Assembly: GCA_033085395.1 (NCBI GenBank)
Contig: JANQBS010000045.1
Coordinates: 62,001-126,000, forward strand
DNA from: Xanthoparmelia taractica
Taxonomy: Eukaryota; Ascomycota; Lecanoromycetes; Lecanorales; Parmeliaceae
Reading direction: 5' to 3'
DNA length: 64,000 bases
Part shown: one piece after another, positions 54,638 to 64,000 of the stretch
Numbering within the stretch: position 1 is the first letter of the stretch
Layout of the letters: each line of letters opens with the position of its first letter
Position numbers and translations under genes: made by a program
The notes under the pieces: generated by a model
Database searches by the model: none
What the model saw: only the letters and a program-made list of their open reading frames with translations
What the model was told of the DNA's origin: nothing

Positions 54638-55472
54638 GGGGGTTCGGGTCCTGAGGTGCCGTCAGCCGGGTAGGCGCACGATGTATCGGAAAGGCTGCGA
54701 GGTAGACCTTTGTCAGTATCGACAGTGGTCGCCACTGATTGGGCGATGACAGAGTCATGCAGCGGTGATAAGCTTAGGAAAAACTGGCATAAAGGCCGTT
54801 GAAGTGACGGATGACAATGCTTGACATGTTGGATGAATAATGACCAGAGATACCCACTTCTGTGCAGGTCACTACTACTGTACATAGAATTTCAGTATAG
54901 CAGAGCAATGATTTTGATCCCTGCACCTTTCCCTTCCGCACTCGATCACTCCCGCCTGAGAACGGCCCCATATTTTTTATAGATCGTCCTTGGTTCAAGA
55001 TCTATGTCGTACACGTAATAATCCCTCTAGATCGCGTCCCTCGGTCGCGTTGATGTGAGGCTTTACATCATTATTTCACGAAGCGCTTCTCCTATCAGGT
55101 ACCATTCCTCGCTTCCAAATTGTTGTCTACGCGTCGTTTTACTTACATTCAGTCTGTTGGCTCTTCGCTTATCCATCATTGGGAACTCGGGTGGATTTCT
55201 TGCCTCAAGACAGACCAGAATAGGACGTATTCCATCTTGGGTGGCGAATCTTATCCAATTGCCTTTTCAACGCTTACCCCTGATCATCTCACCGAGAGCC
55301 AGCAGTAACCCTCTCGCGAAACCTCCCAGAAAAATACAGGCCAACTATTGCGCGCGTCAGGCCTACAGTCAGGTCGCCGTGTGCTACCCCATATCACCAC
55401 TTATTCCATACCTCCCGAGGGTTTCCGACCCTCCCTTACTTGAGCCTGACGATAACCGCTTCACTCGCTGCC
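54638..55472. other. Intergenic, promoter and 5' UTR of the SNF2 gene
   Basis: Open frames here overlap and lack features. An additional upstream exon of the SNF2 gene cannot be excluded. Confidence 0.4.
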
Positions 55473-57856
55473 ATGAGCTCCACACCAATGACGCCCGGCT
55501 CTCCAGACGAGCTCGCTTCCCCCGCATCAAGTCCTCCCTCCTCGCCCCCCTCAGCCGCCGACGATGCCTACGACCCAAAGGTCGAAAGAATGCGCGAGGA
55601 AGAAGAGAAACTACGCAAGCAGAGCAAGCGCGAAGAAAAGGAACGGAAGGAGCTCGAGGAAGAGAGGTGGCAGGAAAAAGACGGGCAGGATCCTGGCTAT
55701 ATGAAAGATTTAGACTGGTTCCTGAGCCGGAGTCAGGGCTTCTCGTCTACGGTGATGGATCAATTGAAGCAAGCGCTTGAGGCGAGGAAAGTCGGGACGT
55801 CCGCGCAGCCGAAGTTGGTGACGGGCGGGAAAATGAGAGACTATCAGCTAGAGGGTCTCACGTGGTTGACGTGCCTTTATCAAATCGGACTGAACGGAAT
55901 ATTGGCTGATGAAATGGGCCTTGGGAAGACGGTCCAGCTCATCTCGTTCCTGGCATTTCTACGGGAGAATGGGACGAATGGGCCTTTCTTGATCTTAGGG
56001 CCACTAAGCACGGTGAACAACTGGGTCAAGGAGTTTTGGTTCTGGACCCCAGATATTCCTGTCGTGATGTATCATGGAACGCCGCAAGCGCGAGGACAGA
56101 CAAGACGGCAGCAGTTGAGAGGCGATCCAAAAGGCGCGAAGTTCCCAGTGGTTTGCACGAGTTATGAGATTTGTATGCGGGATAAAAAATATCTTACGCA
56201 CTATCCCTGGAAATTCATCGTCGTGGTGGGTTATAGAGCCTCTTATGTGTCATTCTCGTTGCTCACGGACTGCAGGATGAGGGCCACCGATTGAAAAACT
56301 TCAATTGCAAGCTTGTCAAAGAGCTCAAGCAGTACCCATCAGAAAGTCGGCTCATTCTGACCGGGACCCCTCTCCAGAACAATTTAACAGAGCTTTGGTC
56401 CCTATTGAACTTCCTCCTACCGGAGGCTTTCTCCGATCTCGAACACTTCGAGAGCATGTTTGACTTCTCTGACGTGCAAGAAAAGGATGGGCACAAGCAA
56501 TTCATGTCGAAAGAGCGGCAGAAGAGGACCGTGGCGTCACTCCATGCAATTCTAAAACCATTCTTGCTACGTAGGGTGAAGAACGACGTAGAGACCAATC
56601 TGCCTAAAAAGCGGGAATACATTCTGTATGCGCCAATGACTCCAGCCCAGAAGGAACTGTACCGCAAAATCAAGGACAATGACATTCGGTCCTACCTCGA
56701 AGAGAAGGCGATTGAGAGGATCGGTGAGAAGCTTGAGGATTCCAGAGTCAGTGAGATGAAGGGCAAGAAGCGCAAGGGCGGAAGGGGAATATCTACGCCC
56801 AACAAGAGCGCCAAGTCATCGCGAGGCTCGACACCGGCCAGCAGTATCAGATCTGGCCGCAGTGGTAGGCGTCAGAACTACGCTGAAGTGAGCGACAGTG
56901 AGTATTTCAAGCAGATTGAGCAGAGCAGTGAGAGCGAAGAGGTAGACGAGGAAGAGCAAGAGCAGCGTGAGCGGGAGTCGACCCTTGCGCAAGCGCGGAA
57001 AGAAGTCGCCCAAAAGAAGCTCCAGAATCCTGTTATGCAGCTCCGCTTGGCCTGCAATAGCCCTCATCACTTCTCCTGGCCATGGGCAGCCGATGCTGAC
57101 CCCGACGAAACCCTGGTCACCGAGTCCGGAAAAATGGTTATGCTCGATCGTCTGGTTCCTCACTTGTTTGCCAAAGGCCATAAGATCATCCTTTTCTCTC
57201 AGTTCTCGAAACAGCTCGACATTCTGGAAGAATGGGCTTCAACATTACGGGGCTGGCCTGTTTGTCGCATCGACGGGGCAGTCAAGGCTGAGGACCGAGC
57301 GGAGCAGATTGAAGCCTTCAATACTGATGCTGATCATAAGCTCTTTCTCCTCAGTACGCGTGCTGGAGGTCAAGGGATCAACCTCACGTCGGCGGACACG
57401 GTCATTCTTTTCGATAGTGATTGGAACCCCCAACAGGATTTACAAGCACAGGACAGGGCGCATCGCATTGGGCAGACGCGACCGGTCATCATCTACCGCC
57501 TTGCCACCAAAGGCACGGTGGAGCAAACGCTCTTGGAGAAAGCCGACGGCAAGCGGCGGCTTGAGAAGCTGGTGATCCAGAAGGACAAGTTCAGAAGCAT
57601 CCTTGACCGCAGGCCTAACAAGAGGGGAGAAGACGAGTACACGGAATTGCAGCAGATCCTGGCCAATGAGGATTTTGAGAACTATGATCCCGGGGAAGGG
57701 GCAGACATTTTGAGCGATGCCGACCTGAAGCTGCTGACCGACCGGAGTGAGGCGGCGTATGTAAGGGCGGAGAAGGGCGAAGGCAGTGGAGACAAGTTTA
57801 AGACTATCGAGACGAGGGCGGAGGGGCAGGACATCTTGGGTGACATGGGAAAATAA
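55473..57856 (+). CDS. SNF2-family chromatin remodeller, LSH/HELLS/DDM1 type
   Basis: Exons 55473-56225 and 56276-57856 give 2334 nt, 777 aa; the 50-nt intron is GTGGGT...TGCAG and splits just before the DEGH box. Order: acidic/basic coiled N-terminus, MRDYQLEGLTWL, Walker A DEMGLGKT (146-153), DEGHRLKN (252 on), LTGTPLQNNLTELWSLLNFL, a charged linker with NYAEVSDSEYFKQIE, ACNSPHHF, then the helicase-C boxes IILFSQFSKQLDILEEW, STRAGGQGINLTSADTVI and QAQDRAHRIGQ. The NYAEVSDSEYF linker and CN(S/H)PxxF point to the LSH/DDM1/Irc5 group (MUS-30 in Neurospora). These remodel nucleosomes and link to DNA methylation or genome stability. It is somewhat shorter than some relatives, so an upstream exon may be missing. 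Confidence 0.9.
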
Positions 57857-59159
57857 GGCCGATAAGACGGTTGTTTAAGCCGGCAGAAGGAAAAGACGGG
57901 TTAAGAGGAGGAAGGGGTTCGGCCTTTGGGGAACGGAGGGAGGGACCGCGGACCGCGGAGGCTTGGTAATAATGTGATGTAAAGTATGTATTCGCTGTCA
58001 AGGGAAAGTAAATACCTCGGAATTGTGAGGCGCCAAACCCCTCCATGATACATACTACTTAATCCCTCGAGCTTTTTAAGAATTGTGTCAGCCTTCCACT
58101 GTCGCCTTTTTTTTTATTCTTCTGTTTTCCAAACATGCTTTGAATGGCAACAATATTGTGCGACATGCTCAAGATGTTTTTTAAAAGAACTTGATGGGCA
58201 TTGTTTGAAGTAGGTCAAGGTACTTGAAGAAGTACCTTTAGATGCTTTGCTGCTTTGCCTCCGTAGCTGGACCCTTGGTTAAAAGAAGTGGCGATTGTGT
58301 GGCATTAGTGATTAGTTCCAAGGGGCAAGCTTTCGGGCGACTCTTGCCTCCGGTTGTCCCCCGCATAATTTAACCAGTCCGGGGTTTACAGTGAAGCCCC
58401 GGGTCCCCCCAAAAGACTGGTTAATATTAAAATAGCGAAGAAATTATTTAGATAATAAAGTATTATAATTTAAAAAAGAAGTATTATTAAGATTGGTGCC
58501 CAGAAGCGGGGGCGCTAGAATGAACAACTCATAAAATCCAGTGACCGCTCATTCCTTTTCCCCACGCATACGAAGTAGGAATGACGAGGCAGCTGGAATC
58601 CAATTGAATTTCCAATTTAATCTCGAGGCAAACAACCTGCCATTAAATTCCCACTCACTATTTATTAAATGACGTCCTTTTCCCTTTCTGCACCTTGGGA
58701 CAACCCTGATCGTCCAGAGATAAATCAATCATTTCATTCATATTTCAAAAGTAAAAAAGATTTAGATCGAGATCAGCTGTTCCTATTCATCCACTTTACT
58801 ATAAGATAGCCTTATCCCCCCACACACTCAAACTCCATAAAGTATTCAGTCAAGCTTTGTGTGCCTACCCTTCTTACCCTTCTTACCCTTCTGCCGCCCA
58901 CGCCCGCCTCTCCTTGGCCTCGCATCCGACTTCTCTTCTCAACCACTGGCACCACAATTCCCGACGATAATAAAAGATAATTCAATCATTATCATTATTA
59001 TTATTAGTCGACGAGCATGGCCGAGACTGCTTTGGCTCTCGGTTTGAAAAGTGCGATATCTTCCCTTTCTTTCATCTTTTAATCCATTCTACCTTCACCT
59101 CATTTACCCAACTTTTGTTTCTCTTTTTTTTTTCTGGTTTTCTGTATGATGCGACAAAC
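57857..59159. other. Intergenic with hairpin and short AT-rich remnant
   Basis: It contains a nested inverted repeat at 58370-58424, followed by about 75 bp of AT-rich sequence that looks RIP-mutated. Positions 58680-59150 are the probable 5' region of the next gene, including ATTATTATTATT tracts. No coding frame is supported. Confidence 0.5.
58370..58424. repeat. Nested inverted repeat (hairpin)
   Basis: The outer arms are TTAACCAGTC and GACTGGTTAA. The inner arms are CCGGGGTTTAC and its near-complement AAGCCCCGG around a short loop. It could extrude as a cruciform or be the end of a small inverted-repeat element. Confidence 0.6.
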
Positions 59160-60461
59160 ATGGAGGACTTTGCTGAACTTGCCATGGAAGGTGTCCCTCT
59201 GGTCACCGATCACTACGACAAAGTCTACGATCCGCTGAAGGACAAGACCAAGCAAGGCATCCAAAAAGTCAAGAAATTGCGACAGAGCAAACGTTCTCAA
59301 GGCGGCGGCTACCAATCCGAGACCGACGAAGAAATCGAATACGACCCACCCCGACGCAATTACACCGAGCCCACTCGTAGGAGGAGTCCTCGTGCTGACG
59401 ATCGACGCCGCTCTCGTCGCGACTATGATGATGTGATAGAGGAGCGATACGTCTACAGAGGCCCGAATAAAGATCGTGCAAAGTCCATGGGCAGAGATGG
59501 CTGGAGTGGTGCACGTGGCGATGGCCGGAGAGGTAAGCCAACCCTCTCTTCCACCCGCGGAAAACAGACGACTGAGTCTTGACCAGGAAGTCGCCGTGAT
59601 TATTCCGACTCCGAATCCTCCATCTCTCCTCGACCCCGCGAACGGCGTAAATCCCTTGGAGAACGAGCACTCGTCGCGCTTGGTCTAGGAGGAGCTGCAG
59701 GTGCAGCTGCGGGCAGCAGTCGCAACAAAGGACGTTCTCGCTCTCGAAGGAGGCGCTCCATCTCCACTTCCTCGTCGTCGTCGAGCAGTGATGATGGATA
59801 TTACCGTCGACGGGTCACTCGCAACCGCGGTGCATCCGGAGGCTATGATGATGATCGCACGCCAGCGCGGTACAAACCGGCCGGATACCTTCAGAACGGA
59901 GATCGAGATGGTGGCAGTGAACGCGGTGGGGGGCAACAAGTCGCGCGCCGAGAGAATCGAAGTGAGGTCGGATCACGCAAGGGGGGCGAGGGCAAGAAAG
60001 ACAGCAGCTCCTCGGACTCATCAGACCTTTGCTCCTCTTCCGAAGACGAGCGCCGTACCAAGAAGATGAAGGGCAAGGAATACCTGACTGCCGGCCTTGC
60101 CGCTGTGGCCACCATCCATGCTGCTCACAGCGTCTATTCATCCATGGAAGCCCGCGACAAGCGTCACATGGAGGTGATGAAGGGAGAGCTTTCGCCTGAA
60201 GAAGCACGGAAACGAAAGCACAAGGCTAGGATTCAAGACGCGGCTGCCATTGGTATTGCGGCTCTGGGTATCAAAGGAGCGTACTCGGAGTGGCAGGAAG
60301 TACAAGAGCATCGTCAGGAGCTCCTCGCACAGCAGGAGGAGAGGAAGAAGAGACACGAGAAGAGAGTGAGGAGACTGGAGAGGCAAGCAGCAGCCAATGG
60401 GGGTTATGGTGGCGGTCGCAGCCGGTCTGAAGGCCCCAGCCGGAGAAGAGACAGGAGCTAG
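59160..60461 (+). CDS. Fungal-specific Arg/Ser-rich protein with conserved C-terminal block
   Basis: Exons 59160-59532 and 59587-60461 give 1248 nt, 415 aa; the 54-nt intron is GTAAGC...ACCAG. The N-terminus MEDFAELAMEGVPLVTDHYD is followed by a highly charged middle with SR-type runs (SRRRRSISTSSSSSS). The C-terminal third is KEYLTAGLAAVATIHAAHSV, YSSMEARDKRHMEVMKGELS, a stretch containing DAAAIGIAALGIKGAYSEW and a basic helix (QEERKKRHEKRVRRLERQ). The two Ala-rich stretches may be short membrane-inserting helices. I recall this block order in many Pezizomycotina proteins annotated only as DUF-containing. Function is unknown. Confidence 0.8.
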
Positions 60462-61780
60462 AATGGTGTATATACGGCAGTTCCCCGTACACGGCAGTCA
60501 TGCTTCTGAAGAGGCACATGGCATTCCTCTTGTATCTTTGACGACCATGACGGCCTCAGCAGCGATGAACGACAGGTCAAAGGATCTCAAGATACCCAAC
60601 CATCGGGTGTCTCATCGCTCTTTACGAACACGGTTCCACCGGATCCCGACCGAACGAATCTCCTATGTTTCTACCTACTCTTGCATTTGCAAAGGCACTC
60701 TGGCGGCATGGCGTGGCATGGCATGGCATTCTTATCCACATGCATATTCTAGACAAGACAAAGCACGGCGGAACTACATCTCGAGCTTGTGAAAAAGCAT
60801 GGTCTCCATATCCTTATTATGCATGCCTTAGATAGCCAGCTATTGAATGAAAACGAGAATTTTCAAACCCAACTCCGGTCTTGGAGTCACTTGGCAGTAC
60901 CACAGTGCTAATTGATGAAAATGTGCTCAGTTGTCTTGTTTTACCATTGTACTCGTACCTGTGGACGGCAACAGAGATGCCTTTCAACAACGCCAGCACT
61001 CATGACACCCTCGTGTTTCGTGCCTGTATGATGTGATATGATATGAGGAACAAGACATTCCCCATTCTTCACTCCACGCACCTGGACCGGACGATGCACG
61101 AAATTGGAGCTCGTACTCGCTACTCGAGAAGCCAAATCCATATCCTCCACGATATTCGGTGCCCATCCAATGAACCCAAGACAAGAAACCCGCCCAATAC
61201 TCCCATCTTCCATTCTCACCCGCATTTTCCCTCTTTGGGCGGCTCTTTTTAAAGACGGCACCAAGTGAAATGAAAACATTTGAGCCCGGGTCAATATCTC
61301 CATTTTCTTTTTCTTTCTTTTTCTTTTTTTTTTTTCATACACAGACACGGATATCTCTTCGCTTTGCTCTTTGATCGGAACGTCCTGCTTGTACTTGTAC
61401 GAGTACTGCTATTTCTGTTTCTCCGGGTACGTACGAGTAGGGGTATAGGTACGGGTACGGGTACGGGTATAGGAACAGGAATATCAGAGGCGCACTGGGT
61501 AACTACGGAGGAGGAAGAAGAGAGTAGGGATAATTCTAAGCAGACTCTCCCTCCACATCCTCTCCTCACAAATTCTCATCTTGTTGCCGTTTCACGGAAA
61601 GCATCAAGTTGAATCTGCATATTTTAATGCAAAGATTCCTCTACACTCTGCGAATCCTTTCTTTCTACTCGATACATCCATCCAGAGACAATATTTCCAT
61701 CAATCGAAAGATCCCTCACTCCATTTGTTCTCAATAACAGCACAAGCCTTACTTGAAAATCAACCTCACCAACACCCACC
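60462..61780. other. Intergenic, simple-sequence stretches
   Basis: No gene is supported. Notable tracts are GGCATGGCGTGGCATGGCATGG near 60709, a polypyrimidine/T tract at 61301-61336, and a GGTACGGGTACGGGTA repeat at 61448-61472. Confidence 0.45.
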
Positions 61781-61784
61781 CCCA

Positions 61785-62209
61785 ACCCAAGGAAACCACC
61801 CAATCCAAACCACCAACACCCCCAGTATTTCACCAACCACGCCACCGCCACCCCATCAACCTACTGCCCACCCCCCACCCTCCTCTTCGCCCTTACCTAC
61901 CCCTACGCCTACGCCTTCACCCTCTCCCCCCAATCCCAATACGAACGCACCATCCCCTCCCGCTCCCGCATCGCCTTACTCCAAAACCTCCAAATCGAAC
62001 CCCAAACCCCAGCGCCAATCTATTCAAACGCTCCCCCTTCCCAAACTCATCTCATCTCATCACAAGCAACGCACACACCCGCAAGCACACCCAAACCAAA
62101 CCACACCACAGTGCCATACGCCCTCTGCAGCAGCGAGACGAGGCCACGGACCGGGCTGGATTTTGGTGGGTCAATGAAGGGTAGGTTTGAGAGATTGGGG
62201 GGAGGATGA
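61785..62209 (+). CDS. Possible exon of an unidentified protein in a C-rich block
   Basis: All three forward frames are open, but one has C at nearly every third position, as in strongly biased coding sequence. It reads FALTYPYAYAFTLSPQ, then SQYERTIPSRSRIALLQNLQ, and stops at TGA 62207-62209. A hydrophobic stretch near LLFALTYPYAYAF could be a membrane segment. The start and upstream exon are not found (a TGA lies upstream in frame near 61757). The family is not recognised. Confidence 0.35.
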
Positions 62210-63777
62210 GGAAGAGGGTGTGGTGTGTTTGCGGTGGGTTTGTGTTTGTGTTGGGGAGGGAGAGGGGAAGGGGGATAGCGAGGGGGTTGGGGGAGGGGCA
62301 TAGGGAGGGGCATAGGGAGGAGGAGGGGGTTGAAGGGGATGGAGAATGGGGATGAGGATGAGCAGGAGGGTAAAGGGGGATGGGCAGGAAGAGGAGTAAG
62401 AGGAAGGATGGTGAGGGGAGGGGTGTTATGAGTGGGGGAGTCACAGTTTAGTTGTCAAGGGCGTGAAGGAGGGGAGGGGGGTATGTGAATATAAATGTAA
62501 AGGATTGGGTGTGAGTGAGTAGGTGTGAGTGTGTGGATTTGAGTTGAGTGCGTGAGTTAGTGAGTACGTGAGTGAGTAAGTAGGACCTTTTTTTTCTTTT
62601 TTTTCTTGATTTTGGCATACTTGCTTGCGTGGATAGATGGCGAGGTATTTGAACGAAAAAGGAGTCAAGGACCGAAGAGAAACACAATCTCTCCCGAAAT
62701 CAAAATCAAAATCAACAATACTCTATACAAAATTCCATTCCGCATAGCACATCCCTATCTCCTCTCCAACATTCATCCCCCCTCCAACCCCTCCCCTTTT
62801 TCCAACAATCCCCTCCCTCCTCCAACATACAATCCCCTTTCCAATTCTACCGACTCTCAAACGACCCTCCTCCTCCCCCCCACACGCCTCAATCATCCAA
62901 CCCCCGCCAAACACAAACGCTTCCTCCTAATCTTATCAGATAGATACCCTTTCCACACCAGCTACTATACCCTCTCCCTCTCCCTCTCCCTTCTCCCTTC
63001 TCCCTTCCCCCCCCCTTTCCCCCCCCCCTTTTCATTCTCATTTTCCCTCTCCACCTCCACCTCCATCTCCGTCTCCATCTCCATTCCCCATTCCCCACAA
63101 AACCAAACCAAACCAAATCAACCAACCAAACCAAATCAGACAAACGAACCAAACGAACGAGAACCCCCCCCCCTAACTTTTTTCCTAGGTTCCACTGTTC
63201 CTCATCCCCGGTTCCCGTTTCCCAGTTGCCGTTTTCCCTTGGTCTGGTCTGGCCTACGGTTGAAAAGGAGCAGAACAGGGGTTGGTTGGGACAGTATTGG
63301 GATTTGGACTTGGACTTGGATTTGTATTGGACTTGGGTTTGTATTGGAATCGTATTGGAATTGGAATTGTATGGGACTTGGCCAAAGGGAGGTGTATGAG
63401 TAAGTAATTGGATTAAAGAGAAGGAAGGAAAAAGTGCAAGGGTGGAGCTTTTCTCAAGGTGCTTGTATATATATATATATATATGTATGTATATTTTTAA
63501 ATTAAATCCGAGGTTTGACCACGTGCGACGGATGGGATGGAAAAGTGCGCTTCAAAAGGGAGGAGAGTTTGAAGGGGTACATATTATTGATAAAGTAATG
63601 GCTAGACGTTGCGAGTATACTCTAATGCACAAGGGCAGAAATGAATAGACGAGAGAGAGACAAACGAAGGTGTCAGATCTCTCAATACCAGACTCGCCCA
63701 TCTCTTACGCATCATAGACCTCCTTTCCAATACACCCGTCGTTCAAATGTCATACACCACACAAGACACCGTACCCC
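62210..63777. other. Strand-asymmetric low-complexity region
   Basis: Positions 62165-62560 are G-rich on the plus strand with many GGGG runs. Positions 62740-63110 are almost purely pyrimidine (CCCTCTCCCTCTCC and similar). Positions 63290-63390 hold TTGGACTTGGATTTGTATTG repeats, and an (AT)n tract lies near 63467-63484. Open frames here reflect composition rather than genes. Confidence 0.5.
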
Positions 63778-64000
63778 CTAGCAAGCACTCTCCCGCCTCA
63801 GCCCTTCTCCCGTCGAATGCTTCTTCTTCTTCTGATACCTATGCTTCCCAGTCTGCGGCTGCCTCTTCTTGGGCGTAAACTTCGGCACAGCATCCTTGTG
63901 CACCGCAATCTTACCCCACACCACGAAATCAGGCTGACCCTCGATCCTGATAACCCGACCTTCCCTCGTCCAGCTGGCAAAGTTGGCCTTTTGCTCCGCC
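63778..64000 (-). CDS. 3' end of a gene running off the window (basic C-terminus)
   Basis: The minus-strand frame entering at 64000 reads AEQKANFASWTREGRVIRIE, GQPDFVVWGKIAVHKDAVPK, a Lys/Arg-rich segment with KKRQPQTGKHRYQKKKKH, and stops at 63780-63778. About 73 residues are visible. The combination of a compact beta-like segment with a very basic tail suggests a nucleic-acid-binding or nucleolar protein, but I do not recognise it. The 5' part is outside the window. Confidence 0.65.
   Translation of the reverse strand, partial: AEQKANFASWTREGRVIRIEGQPDFVVWGKIAVHKDAVPKFTPKKRQPQTGKHRYQKKKKHSTGEGLRRESAC

Noticed and set aside
62606..63403. 265-residue plus-strand frame
   Set aside because: It consists of simple-sequence translation (Ser/Pro/Thr runs and the repeat NQTKPNQPTKPNQ) with no periodic codon bias.

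Overview
The window looks like part of a filamentous ascomycete (Pezizomycotina) genome. Genes carry short GT-AG introns of about 50-150 nt, the housekeeping proteins are of fungal type, and several AT-rich, TpA-rich blocks look like repeats mutated by RIP (repeat-induced point mutation). The species cannot be told from the sequence.

Positions 1-16,800 are a repeat-rich, gene-poor zone. It holds two damaged copies of a DIRS-like tyrosine-recombinase (YR) retrotransposon. Copy A (151-2881) ends in a split-direct-repeat array. Copy B (5439-9662) is inserted cleanly into a decayed SF1 helicase gene. There are also two 273-bp inverted-repeat elements (MITEs), further RIP-mutated remnants, and one likely membrane-protein gene at 12.7-13.6 kb.

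From 16.8 to 31 kb lie accessory genes: a carboxymuconolactone-decarboxylase family protein, a small secreted protein, and three same-strand genes (20.2-22.9, 25.1-27.1 and 29.0-31.0 kb). The three encode proteins of one unusual design: an N-terminal membrane segment, a loop of about 100 residues, a second membrane segment, then a long charged, repetitive or coiled-coil tail. They also share an upstream sequence element. I recognise no described family for them, and they are the best candidate here for an undescribed system.

From 31.9 to 45.8 kb come BMS1 (ribosome biogenesis), a tiny I9-type proteinase inhibitor with four exons, a mitochondrial PDK/BCKDK-type kinase, a large apparently decaying secreted/surface-protein locus, a lysine-rich protein, and a DUF1275 membrane protein. 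From 46.3 to 50.8 kb a cytochrome P450 and a UbiA-type integral membrane cyclase/prenyltransferase are divergently arranged, which resembles a minimal terpenoid locus. The right end has a dual-specificity-phosphatase-like protein, a disordered protein, an LSH/DDM1-type SNF2 remodeller, a fungal-specific basic protein, strongly strand-asymmetric C-rich and G-rich blocks, and the 3' end of a gene that runs off the window.

Intron positions were placed by eye from splice signals, reading frame and protein continuity. Exon sums divisible by three are stated where they were checked.
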